A stretch of DNA of 64,000 nt from assembly GCA_018823025.1 (NCBI GenBank), contig JAHJJI010000138.1:49320-113319 (forward strand). Direction: 5' to 3'. Source of the stretch: Gammaproteobacteria bacterium. GTDB taxonomy: Bacteria; Pseudomonadota; Gammaproteobacteria; Burkholderiales; Sulfuricellaceae. Shown here piece after piece: positions 51,144 to 58,105 of this stretch. Within the stretch, counting starts at the first letter, position 1, and every line of letters starts with the position of its first letter. The position numbers and the translations under genes were made by a program. The notes beneath the pieces were generated by a model, which ran no database searches, was not told where the DNA came from, and worked only from the letters and a program-made list of their open reading frames with translations.

Positions 51144-52886
51144 TTATTTGGATAGTGCTGTTTTGGGCCGAATTTCCGGCGGCAAATTGTCAAACTCCGA
51201 GATTACCTGATTTCTGAGACTACCAGTGAGTAGTGGGTTCAACAATGCGGCATGGTAAAGGCGTTCCACAACTTCCGCACTGACTGCGCATTCGCCGTTG
51301 GCAATACACCTTACCACACCGATGAGGGAATTTTTGTTCGGCGGGCCGAAGGGAACTGTCGCAAGGCGTTGCTCCAGCGTTGCAAGCAATGCTTCATCAA
51401 TTGGCATCTTCCTTTCCGCATTCGCCGCCAGCATCCCGGTCAGCCCGGCAATATTTGACGGCGCATTCTCCGTAGCCTGACGGAAATGGAACATGGCCTT
51501 GTTATAGAGATCAATTTCATCCTCAAGTGAAGTTGGTGGGAGATAAAAGTAAAGGGTAGCTAAGTCAGTATGCGCCCGCACTGAGTGTGGATGCCGCTCC
51601 ACTTCCAGCATGCGCATCATGAGCGTATCTCCCCATTGTTGGGCGCGGGTGGCGGTCAGTCCGGCAAACAGGAAGACCAGCAGCAAAAATGCCCCCCGGC
51701 GCACGCGCACACTGGGCAAATGAAGCCGTGGGTTTAATGCGTAATAGGTCAACGGTAGCAGGATGCCTAACATAGGCAAATAGTTGCGGTGTTCGAAGGC
51801 GAGTTCCAGCGGGATGATAGTAGACTCCATGGCGTGGCCAACGAAAAAAAATACAATCCCAAAGGTAATCAGGGGGTGCTTGTTGCGCAACGCGAAGGCA
51901 CCCGCCGCGAGCAAGAGTAATCCGGCCATGGCGGGCAATGTTGTCCAAGGTGAAAACAGGCCCCGCGAAATCAGGAAGTCGTCATGGTGCAACCCCATCT
52001 CGCCCATGCTCGGCAACACGATCATGTGCAGGTAAAACCACAGCACGCGCGCTTCGGTCATCAAGCGCTCGGTCAGCGAAAAATCGCGCCACGCATAGCC
52101 GCCCAGAATCAGGCTGGGGTTATTCAAGACGTAAAATAGTCCAACTAGCACCGGAATCACTGCCGACAGGCCGACAATCGCCACCAGCATGCGCTTGGAA
52201 TCCTGGTCGGGAGTGCTCCAGCGAAGCAGAGTCGCTTCGGTGGTAAAAATGAGCAAGGGCAGCAGGACTCCATTCTCCTTGCACAGCGCGGCAAGTGGCG
52301 TAAAAACGACCAAGGCTGCACCAATCGCAAAAAAACCAGACCTGTTTCCATCCAGCAGTTTGTTTCTGCCATACAAATACAGCACCAAACCGGCAAGTGT
52401 GAATAATGCCGCAAGACTGGTCATACGCTGTACCGCATAAAGCACGCCAGTCAGGTTGAATGGGTGCAGTAGCCAAGTCGCGGCAACGGCGATCCCAATC
52501 CACGATGCAGCATTGTCGTTCGTTTCCCCGCGAATGCGCAGATGCAGCCTGAGCAATAACCTCACCAGCATAAATACTAGCATCCCGTTGATCAGATGGA
52601 TCGCTAGATTGATCGCCTTGAAGTAATAAGGGTTCATGCCGAAAAAATAATGATTAACAGCAAAGCTGGCCATGCTGATGGGGCGGCTTAATGGGCTGGT
52701 TCCGCCAGAGGATGCGGCCAGCCAGAGGGCGGAAAAATCCAGCCGCTCAATTTTCAGAAAAGGATTGATGCCGATGTTGGCCCCGTCGTCGGAAATGAAA
52801 TGCCCCGTCAACCCCGGCAGATAGCAGGCCACGGTAAGGGCAAGAATGCAAAACAACAGGGCGGGTTTAATAAGGGGTTTTAGCAT
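51144..52886 (-). CDS. GT-C-type polytopic membrane glycosyltransferase, possible pilin glycosyltransferase
   Basis: A 580-residue protein with about eleven membrane helices and a soluble helical C-terminus (from about 435, with TPR-like spacing). Near the N-terminus the first loop has HFISDDGANIGINP, like the acidic catalytic loop of GT-C transferases, and the next has PLSRPISMASFAVNHYFFGMNPYYFKAINL, a motif seen in TMTC-like and TfpW-like proteins. It begins 58 bases after pilA beyond the pilA terminator, a place where other bacteria carry pilin-modifying transferases (TfpO/TfpW). Membership of GT-C is fairly likely; action on pilin is inferred from position. Confidence 0.6.
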   Translation of the reverse strand: MLKPLIKPALLFCILALTVACYLPGLTGHFISDDGANIGINPFLKIERLDFSALWLAASSGGTSPLSRPISMASFAVNHYFFGMNPYYFKAINLAIHLINGMLVFMLVRLLLRLHLRIRGETNDNAASWIGIAVAATWLLHPFNLTGVLYAVQRMTSLAALFTLAGLVLYLYGRNKLLDGNRSGFFAIGAALVVFTPLAALCKENGVLLPLLIFTTEATLLRWSTPDQDSKRMLVAIVGLSAVIPVLVGLFYVLNNPSLILGGYAWRDFSLTERLMTEARVLWFYLHMIVLPSMGEMGLHHDDFLISRGLFSPWTTLPAMAGLLLLAAGAFALRNKHPLITFGIVFFFVGHAMESTIIPLELAFEHRNYLPMLGILLPLTYYALNPRLHLPSVRVRRGAFLLLVFLFAGLTATRAQQWGDTLMMRMLEVERHPHSVRAHTDLATLYFYLPPTSLEDEIDLYNKAMFHFRQATENAPSNIAGLTGMLAANAERKMPIDEALLATLEQRLATVPFGPPNKNSLIGVVRCIANGECAVSAEVVERLYHAALLNPLLTGSLRNQVISEFDNLPPEIRPKTALSK

Positions 52887-52892
52887 GGCTGT

Positions 52893-52921
52893 AAAAAAGG
52901 GGGCTTACGCCCCCTTTTTTT
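52893..52921 (-). terminator. Intrinsic terminator of pilA
   Basis: GGGGGC-TTAC-GCCCCC forms a perfect 6-base GC stem at 52899-52914, flanked by runs of A and T, so it can act in both directions. It lies 23 bases after the pilA stop. It limits read-through from the strong pilin gene into the following membrane gene. Confidence 0.9.
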
Positions 52922-52943
52922 GTCGGATTAAATCAAGTAAAGA

Positions 52944-53381
52944 TTAAGACTTCGGCCAGTATTTTGAAGGAATAGAACCACCAACGGTCCACGTTGTCCC
53001 TGCAGCAGAGCAGGCTGGTGTCCACGTAATATTTCCAGCGGGCAGTCCGGTCCCTGTTGTTTTTGTTGTAGCTGTAACTACACCGCCGGCACTCGTGAAG
53101 GTGTTGGCGACGGCAGGATCAGCATATTTTGCGGCGGCGGGTACAGTGGGCTGAGCTGCAGCGAGAGAAGCGCCAGTCAAAGCCGCCCAAGTGCCACCCA
53201 CGTCACTGCAGTAAACGCCGACAGCCGTCCGGGCCGGGCTGGTCACGCTGGTCAGTTCCGAAAGCTTGGACTTGATGGTGTAATCCGTGTAAGCCGGAAT
53301 CGCCACCGCAGCCAGAATGCCGATAATCGCGACCACGATCATCAGTTCGATCAGGGTAAAACCTTGTTGTACTTTTTTCAT
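52944..53381 (-). CDS. pilA: Type IV major pilin PilA
   Basis: A 145-residue type IVa pilin. The short leader MKKVQQG is cut before F, giving mature [24 protein letters not shown] with Glu5. The C-terminal domain has two cysteines (YCSDVGG and TPACSAAG) that would form the usual disulfide loop. The protein ends in KYWPKS with a C-terminal Ser, the position glycosylated by TfpO in some Pseudomonas pilins. AAGGAG lies eight bases before the ATG. It has its own -24/-12 promoter and its own terminator, so it is likely monocistronic. Confidence 0.95.
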   Translation of the reverse strand: MKKVQQGFTLIELMIVVAIIGILAAVAIPAYTDYTIKSKLSELTSVTSPARTAVGVYCSDVGGTWAALTGASLAAAQPTVPAAAKYADPAVANTFTSAGGVVTATTKTTGTGLPAGNITWTPACSAAGTTWTVGGSIPSKYWPKS

Positions 53382-53441
53382 GTCGAGCTCCTTGTTGAAT
53401 GGTCAAATTGCTAACACTTGGAAGTGTCTGGTATTTAACAG

Positions 53442-53458
53442 AGCAATCTGCGTGCCAG
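53442..53458 (-). promoter_or_regulatory. Sigma-54 (-24/-12) promoter of pilA
   Basis: CTGGCACGCAGATTGCT on the minus strand matches the sigma-54 consensus YTGGCACGNNNNTTGCW at every fixed position. Transcription should start about 12 bases beyond the TTGC box, leaving a leader of about 50 bases before pilA. PilS/PilR are the usual activators; neither is in the window. Confidence 0.85.
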
Positions 53459-53555
53459 TTTGATTGACAGGGTTTGGAGCCCTTATTTTATTGAGGGTAG
53501 TGCATGTGGAGGCTGAATGTCTGGATTGCCGTTGTAGAAGTTCAGTTGATCTTCG

Positions 53556-53586
53556 GCACAATGTGACGTTTCTCGTCACATTGTGC
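53556..53586. promoter_or_regulatory. Perfect 13-base inverted repeat upstream of pilA
   Basis: GCACAATGTGACG at 53556-53568 and its exact complement at 53574-53586 are separated by TTTCT. The dyad lies about 100 to 130 bases upstream of the sigma-54 promoter, the usual place for an enhancer-binding activator. It also begins two bases after the stop of the degraded GAF gene and could be that gene's old terminator hairpin, although no T-tract follows. Confidence 0.6.
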
Positions 53587-53587
53587 A

Positions 53588-53933
53588 TTAAACAGCAAGC
53601 TTTGGGATATTCATCACATCCACTTCGTCGATTTGCTCTACATCGAAAATCTGCTTGGCATACGCCAGATACACTTTATTCCCTGATATAAAAAAGCATT
53701 ATTTAATGCACACCACTCTCGCCGTCTTCTCCAGTAGCATAAATTGCCAGACGGCCTGCTTCGAACAGAGCGCAGATGTCCGCGCTGAGCTCCAGCATGA
53801 GCTCGTCGACATTGTGGGTCGAGTGGATCTTGTTGGTGACTGCCTGCAGCTTCCTGGTGAAAGCCAGCTTGTCGCTGATATCGGCAACCGAGTCGTCAAG
53901 TTTTGTCCCGGTTTGTTCCGTCGCAAAAGCCAT
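53588..53933 (-). pseudogene. Truncated GAF-domain protein gene
   Basis: The intact part, 53703-53933, encodes 76 residues: MAFATEQTG, then FTRKLQAVTNKIHSTHNVDELMLELSADICALFEAGRLAIYAT (parts LQAVTNKIHST and LMLELSADICALFEAGRLAIY). This is the start of a GAF domain like that fused to other signalling or GspE-type proteins. It stops after about 50 residues of a roughly 150-residue domain. In another frame, 53698-53588 reads 36 further residues with coding character, ending DVMNIPKLAV before a stop. I infer a gene that lost its middle. It lies 34 bases downstream of the frameshifted hydrolase gene. Confidence 0.6.
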
Positions 53934-53967
53934 AAAGAGGTCACTCAGGAGATCTCTTGTCGTGCAT

Positions 53968-54733
53968 TTAAAATTCAATGATCTGGTTGTTTTGCAGCAT
54001 GCGTGGTTTGAATTCCGCCGCGTCCCGTTCAATTTCGCTCATGATGAGTTCGATTTCACCCGGTTTCAGGTGTGTCACGTAAATGTGAGCGGGTTTTTTC
54101 AGTTTCTTGAGTTCCTCAACGAGCAAGCTGGGAACCAGGTGCTTGGATGCCACCGCCAGGTCAAGCGCCTTATTGGAGAACGCGGTTTCGATAATCAGAT
54201 GGCTCAGGTTCTCAATACTGTTTACTGCCTGCCACAGTTCATCATTGACCGTGGTGTCCCCGCTGAATACCAGGCTGTGCAGGCCGCTATCAAGCTGAAA
54301 TCCCACCGCCGGAACCACATGGCTGGCTGGCAGGGAGGTGATTTTGCATTCACCAAGAGCGATGGTTTCGCCCACGGAGAGGGGTTCGTAGGCCATGAAA
54401 GGCTGGTCGCTCGAGGGGATAAGGTTGAAATCGGGCCAGATCAGCCAATTGAAGATATGCTGCTTCAGGATGTTCAGGGTCTCTGCGGTGGCGTGCAGGG
54501 TAATTGGCTTGCCCCTCATCCATCCCACTGTATCAACCAGAAAAGGGATGCCACACAATGTGGTCGAGGTGGGAGTGCGTAATGAAAATATGATCGATCA
54601 GCTTCAATTCGTCCACAGACAAATTCATCACCCCCGTTCCCGCATCGATCAGAACATCATGGTCGAGCAGAAAGGAGGTGGTGCGCAAATTGCCTCCTAT
54701 GCCTCCGCTGCAACCTAATACTTTTAACTTCAT
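53968..54733 (-). pseudogene. Metallo-beta-lactamase-fold hydrolase with a frameshift
   Basis: Two overlapping frames make one protein of about 254 residues. Residues 1-60 (54733-54555) begin MKLKVLGCSGGIGGNLRTTS and contain the metal motif HSHLDH. The rest is in a second frame that resumes at GIPFLVDTVGWMRGKPITLHA and includes FSGDTTVNDELW and a C-terminal THLKPGEIELIM. The break falls at GACCACATTGTGTGGCATCC, where one extra base separates the halves. Metal-binding residues are otherwise complete. The fold is that of class II 3',5'-cyclic-nucleotide phosphodiesterase-like hydrolases. It is a real mutation or a sequence error; the degraded neighbours favour the first. Confidence 0.8.
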
Positions 54734-54799
54734 TGGGCGACCATTATTTGGTTTTCAAGGGGTTGGGAACGGCGAGCTTTTTCGGGGCTGTTTCCAGCT

Positions 54800-55579
54800 T
54801 CACTTCAGGTAGAACTCCATTTTTACTCCGGCCAGTTCGATTACATCATGATCCTCCAATTGGCGCGGATGGGCGTCGAGGTCCTGGCCGTTCACTGTCG
54901 GATAGTGATCGCCCTGAACATGGGTAAGGAAATAGCCGTGGGGGCGTCGGGTGATGACCGCGACTTGAACGCCGGGCTTGCCCAGCGAGGTCAGAGTCTT
55001 GGTCAGCGCCAGTTCTTTGCTCGCGTTCGGGCCATTCAGAATCTGGACAACGCCATGGGATTCCATAGCTTCTGAGGGAGGTAAGTCGGTCTCGGTGGCG
55101 ATTTTGGCACGCCGTGCTGTTTCGGCGCGCTGTGCCTCTTCGGGCATGATCAGGGGAATGGTGTGAGCCATCATGTCACTGGTCGGTATTTCGCCAGACA
55201 GCATGGTCGGAATTTGATTTGGGTGCAAGAATGGGGGTTTTTCAAATACTTGCGCCCCTGTTTCGTGGGCTTCTATCTTGCTGCCGAGCTCCTGAACGTT
55301 GACATACTTCAGACGGTACTTGCCGATCTCAATCTCATCTCCGTGGTGCAATGCGTGTTTCGTGATCGGTTGCTCGTTTACCAGGGTGCCATTGGTGCTA
55401 CCCAGATCTTCAACGAAAAATTCATTGTTGACCGTGGTGATGGCAGCGTGTTCGCCGCTAATCGCCAGATTGTCGATAGGGATGTTGTTGTGCGGATTGC
55501 GTCCAATGGTGATCCGCTCCTTGTCGATCTCGAATTCACTGAGCAGCAGGCCGTCCAAGGTAATAATCAGCTTCGCCAT
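54800..55579 (-). CDS. FHA-domain protein
   Basis: A 259-residue protein with a phosphothreonine-binding FHA domain at about residues 12-90: ERITIGRNPHNNIPIDN, SGEHAAI and EDLGSTNGTLVN, the residues that contact phosphothreonine. Residues about 175-259 look like a second, degenerate FHA-like domain (LGKPGVQVAVITRRPHGYFLTHV, NGQDLDAHPRQLEDHDVIEL). The ATG at 55579 after AGGAAA is used, 20 bases past the PP2C stop; an earlier start would overlap that gene. It is an expected reader of phosphorylation by the kinase whose gene is degraded upstream. Confidence 0.9.
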   Translation of the reverse strand: MAKLIITLDGLLLSEFEIDKERITIGRNPHNNIPIDNLAISGEHAAITTVNNEFFVEDLGSTNGTLVNEQPITKHALHHGDEIEIGKYRLKYVNVQELGSKIEAHETGAQVFEKPPFLHPNQIPTMLSGEIPTSDMMAHTIPLIMPEEAQRAETARRAKIATETDLPPSEAMESHGVVQILNGPNASKELALTKTLTSLGKPGVQVAVITRRPHGYFLTHVQGDHYPTVNGQDLDAHPRQLEDHDVIELAGVKMEFYLK

Positions 55580-55599
55580 GTGTTTCCTCGTTTCTAAAT

Positions 55600-56418
55600 T
55601 TATTTCTTGAGCCACGCAGAAAGCCAGGCAAAAAAGCCGCGTCTGGCTGGAAAATGACGCAATACCCGTACCAGAATAACCGAAACATTGTCCCGTCCGC
55701 CATTATCGTTGGCCATCTGAACCAGTTGTTGCGCGGCCAGTTTGATGTTGGTGCCGAGCACGCTCAGGGTCAGCAGAATTTTCTCGTCGTCGACCATGTC
55801 GTTAAGCCCGTCGGAGCACAACAGGTAGATGTCACCGGGCAGGGCATCGTGCTCCTGGACTTCCACATTTACCATGGGGTCGACGCCGAGTGCGCGCGTC
55901 ACCAGATTCTTGTTGCTGGACAGGAGCGCCTCTTCCCGGCTGAGCATGCCGCTGTCGATCTGCTCCTGCAGCAGGGAATGGTCGCGTGTGATTTGTTCGA
56001 ACTGTGCGTGCTCAATTCCCTTTTGTCTATAGCGATACAGCCTCGAATCGCCGACATGGGCGACGATGACGCGATTGTCGTGGAATAGTGCGCATACCAG
56101 TGTGGTGCCCATTCCCGAGAACTGTGGCTGGCTTTGTGCCGTCTGGTAGATCGCGCCGTTGGTTTTCTCGATTTCGCTTTTGACCAGCAGGCACTGATCC
56201 TGTTCCGGCGGTCTGGCATGCAGTGCTTTTTTCAGGCCATCTGCCAGCAGCGTCACGGTAATCCCGCTGGCCACTTCACCGGCATTGTAGCCACCCATGC
56301 CATCGGCCAGGATAGCGAAGCCGGCTTGATTGTCCGTGGTGATGCTGTCTTCGTTTTGCGAGCGGACCTTGCCGGGGTCGGTCAGGCTGACGATTTCGAG
56401 GGCCAGGCGTAGATCCAT
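55600..56418 (-). CDS. PP2C-family Ser/Thr protein phosphatase
   Basis: A 272-residue metal-dependent phosphatase of the Stp1/PrpC type. Motifs are RSQNEDSITTD, the metal-binding ADGMGGYNAGEVASG, GTTLVCALFHDNRVIVAHVGDSRLYRYR (parts VAHVGDSRLYRYR) and CSDGLNDMVDDE, DNGGRDNVSVILVRV near the end. All Asp metal ligands seem present. The ATG at 56418 has no ribosome binding site; an inverted-repeat element lies five bases upstream of it, so its original upstream sequence seems lost. Confidence 0.95.
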   Translation of the reverse strand: MDLRLALEIVSLTDPGKVRSQNEDSITTDNQAGFAILADGMGGYNAGEVASGITVTLLADGLKKALHARPPEQDQCLLVKSEIEKTNGAIYQTAQSQPQFSGMGTTLVCALFHDNRVIVAHVGDSRLYRYRQKGIEHAQFEQITRDHSLLQEQIDSGMLSREEALLSSNKNLVTRALGVDPMVNVEVQEHDALPGDIYLLCSDGLNDMVDDEKILLTLSVLGTNIKLAAQQLVQMANDNGGRDNVSVILVRVLRHFPARRGFFAWLSAWLKK

Positions 56419-56422
56419 TTTT

Positions 56423-56689
56423 AGGGCTCGTTAATGAATAAGTTGGACATACGCTGGGGTTGGTTGGGGTGCAGTCCTAGGCGCGAGACGCGCCGTTGTG
56501 TCGGCACAACCAGCGGTTCGCAACACAGGAATGCACCCCAAACAGCCCCAGCCCGAAGGGTTGCCGCGTATTCGGGCGTCTGCGGTGTTGCAAGGCTTGC
56601 GAATGGAACAACCATTCGCCGCTCCTCGCGCCTTGCATCCATCCCGAATACGCGGCAACGTATGCCCAACTTATTCATTAACGAGCCCT
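56423..56689. mobile_element. 267-bp nested inverted-repeat (MITE-like) element
   Basis: Terminal 31-base inverted repeats at 56423-56453 and 56659-56689 match with one mismatch, starting AGGGCTCGTTAATGAATAAG. Inside are two more inverted pairs: a 19-base pair (56455-56473 with 56532-56550, 17 of 19 matching) and an exact 16-base pair (56561-56576 with 56643-56658, TTGCCGCGTATTCGGG). No coding region of note fits inside. It resembles a non-autonomous transposable element or a highly structured RNA gene. The right end cuts into the tail of the degraded kinase gene; the left end abuts the PP2C start. Confidence 0.75.
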
Positions 56690-56932
56690 TTCCTTGGCCG
56701 CGTAGGCAGCGCATGCCCGGATGGCACGCGCCAAGTCAGCCCCGGTTTGGAAGCGTAGTTCCGGCTGTTTCTGCAAAAAATCCAGTCCCAGCATACGGTT
56801 GGATGTCTGTACCCCCAGGTTGTAAGCCTTGCGTTGCAGACTTTGCAGCAGATCGGATCGGGCAGCGAAAAGAAAAGCGGGGGCAATCAGAAAACCCGGA
56901 AACCGGTCTGCTTTCCAGAAGGGTTGTTTCAT
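56678..56932 (-). pseudogene. CHASE2-Ser/Thr kinase gene reduced to its two ends
   Basis: An 84-residue frame that joins two unrelated parts. Residues 1-48 (MKQPFWKADRFPGFLIAPAF, SDLLQSLQRKAYNLGV) look like the very N-terminus of CHASE2-domain kinases: a basic start, one membrane helix and the LxRKAYDLG motif. Residues about 54-75 (QKQPELRFQTGADLARAIRAC) are the extreme C-terminus of a Ser/Thr kinase domain, where the conserved pattern is P.xRFQTG. The normal protein is several hundred residues, so the middle is lost. The frame's stop lies in the right terminal repeat of the element. Confidence 0.65.
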
Positions 56933-57032
56933 CGAACTGCCTAGTTATTATCGATTGTTACCGTATGCGATCAATGAATTATTCCATGATTCTAATAAAA
57001 CTGATAGCCTGTATAAATACGATGGAGCGAGC

Positions 57033-57485
57033 ATGGATTTGATTCTGTGGCGGCATGCCGAGGCCGAGGATGGATTCCCCGACCAGGCGCGCAAACTGAC
57101 CGAAAAGGGCGAGAGGCAGGCTTCGAGGATGGCTGCGTGGTTGAAAGCGCACCTGCCTGAGGGAGCGCGCATTATCGTCAGCCCGACCACGCGTACCCAG
57201 CAGACTGCTGCGGCGCTGACGCGGGATGGAATCATCGTCAAAGAGGTGGGGCCAGGCGCATCCGTGGCCGCCCTGTTAGGCGCCGCCGGTTGGCCGGATG
57301 CCAAGGGAGCCGTGGTCGTGGTAGGCCATCAGCCGACACTGGGGCAGGTGGCCGCCTATCTGCTCAGCAATACGCAGGAAAGCTGGAGCGTGAAAAAGGG
57401 TAGTGTGTGGTGGTTCACTAACCGCGCTCGCCTGGACGAGACCCAAACCATCCTGAAGGCGGTGATGTCGCCTGAATTTCTATGA
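57033..57485 (+). CDS. sixA: Phosphohistidine phosphatase SixA-like
   Basis: A 150-residue histidine-phosphatase-superfamily protein. The RHA motif near the N-terminus (LILWRHAEAED) gives the catalytic His, and GHQPTLGQVAAYL holds the second His. Length matches SixA, which removes phosphate from phosphohistidine in Hpt-type proteins. The ATG at 57033 after GGAGCG is used; the frame extends back to 56829 without a ribosome binding site. It is divergent from the degraded kinase gene. The following ParA-like start overlaps its stop by 4 bases. Confidence 0.9.
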   Translation: MDLILWRHAEAEDGFPDQARKLTEKGERQASRMAAWLKAHLPEGARIIVSPTTRTQQTAAALTRDGIIVKEVGPGASVAALLGAAGWPDAKGAVVVVGHQPTLGQVAAYLLSNTQESWSVKKGSVWWFTNRARLDETQTILKAVMSPEFL

Positions 57486-58105
57486 AAACCATCCTGATCG
57501 CCAACCCCAAGGGCGGCAGCGGTAAAACCACGCTGGCAACCAATCTCGCCGGCTATCTGGCCAGCAAGGGTGGCCACGTGCTCCTGGTCGACCTCGACCG
57601 CCAGCGTTCTGCCAGCGACTGGCTGGGACGCCGGCCGGAATTTCTGCCCACCATTCGTGGCTGGAACAGTCAGCTCGACAAGAAAGCCATGGGCGAAACC
57701 AGGCCGGACTGGCTGGTGGGGGACTCCCCCGCAGGTATGCATGGCGACAAGCTGACCAATGCGCTCAAGCGCGCCGGGCAAGTGATTGTGCCGGTACAGC
57801 CGTCCGTGTTCGATATGGAAGCAACGCGAAATTTTCTCGAAGAACTGCGTGCGCAGAAATCGGTGCGCAAGGAAAAGATCGAAGTGGCGATGATCGGCAT
57901 GCGCGTGGATGCGCGCACCCGTGCAGCAGCCGATCTCTCCTCGTTCCTCGATGAAGTCGGTTTTCCGGTACTCACCCTGCTGCGCGATGCGCAAATCTAC
58001 GTCCAGGCTGCCGGCGAGGGTTTGAGCCTGTTCGATATGGCGCCATCGCGGATCGTCAGGGAGATGGAGCAGTGGCAGCCGCTGCTGGATTGGCTCGACG
58101 CGTGA
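57482..58105 (+). CDS. ParA-family ATPase
   Basis: A 207-residue P-loop ATPase. Deviant Walker A NPKGGSGKTTLATNL near residues 8-22 and Walker B region VLLVDLDRQRSASDWLG define the ParA/MinD group. No ParB partner or parS-like sites are seen, so a chromosome partition role is unlikely. Its start overlaps sixA and its stop overlaps the CYTH-CHAD start (GTGA), so it is coupled to phosphate-related genes. It may position or regulate that machinery, which is inference. Confidence 0.9.
   Translation: MKTILIANPKGGSGKTTLATNLAGYLASKGGHVLLVDLDRQRSASDWLGRRPEFLPTIRGWNSQLDKKAMGETRPDWLVGDSPAGMHGDKLTNALKRAGQVIVPVQPSVFDMEATRNFLEELRAQKSVRKEKIEVAMIGMRVDARTRAAADLSSFLDEVGFPVLTLLRDAQIYVQAAGEGLSLFDMAPSRIVREMEQWQPLLDWLDA

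Larger units (their letters stand above)
53382..53587. other. pilA upstream regulatory region
   Basis: This region holds the ribosome binding site, the -24/-12 promoter and a perfect 13-base inverted repeat further upstream. No gene is seen between 53382 and 53587. Confidence 0.6.

Noticed and set aside
53561..53581. CRP-type site in the dyad upstream of pilA
   Set aside because: The half-sites TGTGA and TCACA are 9 bases apart, not the 6 required; other readings are preferred.
56434..57042. 202-codon plus-strand open frame across the inverted-repeat element
   Set aside because: It runs through the palindromic element and antisense to the kinase remnant, with no domain; an accident of the repeat.
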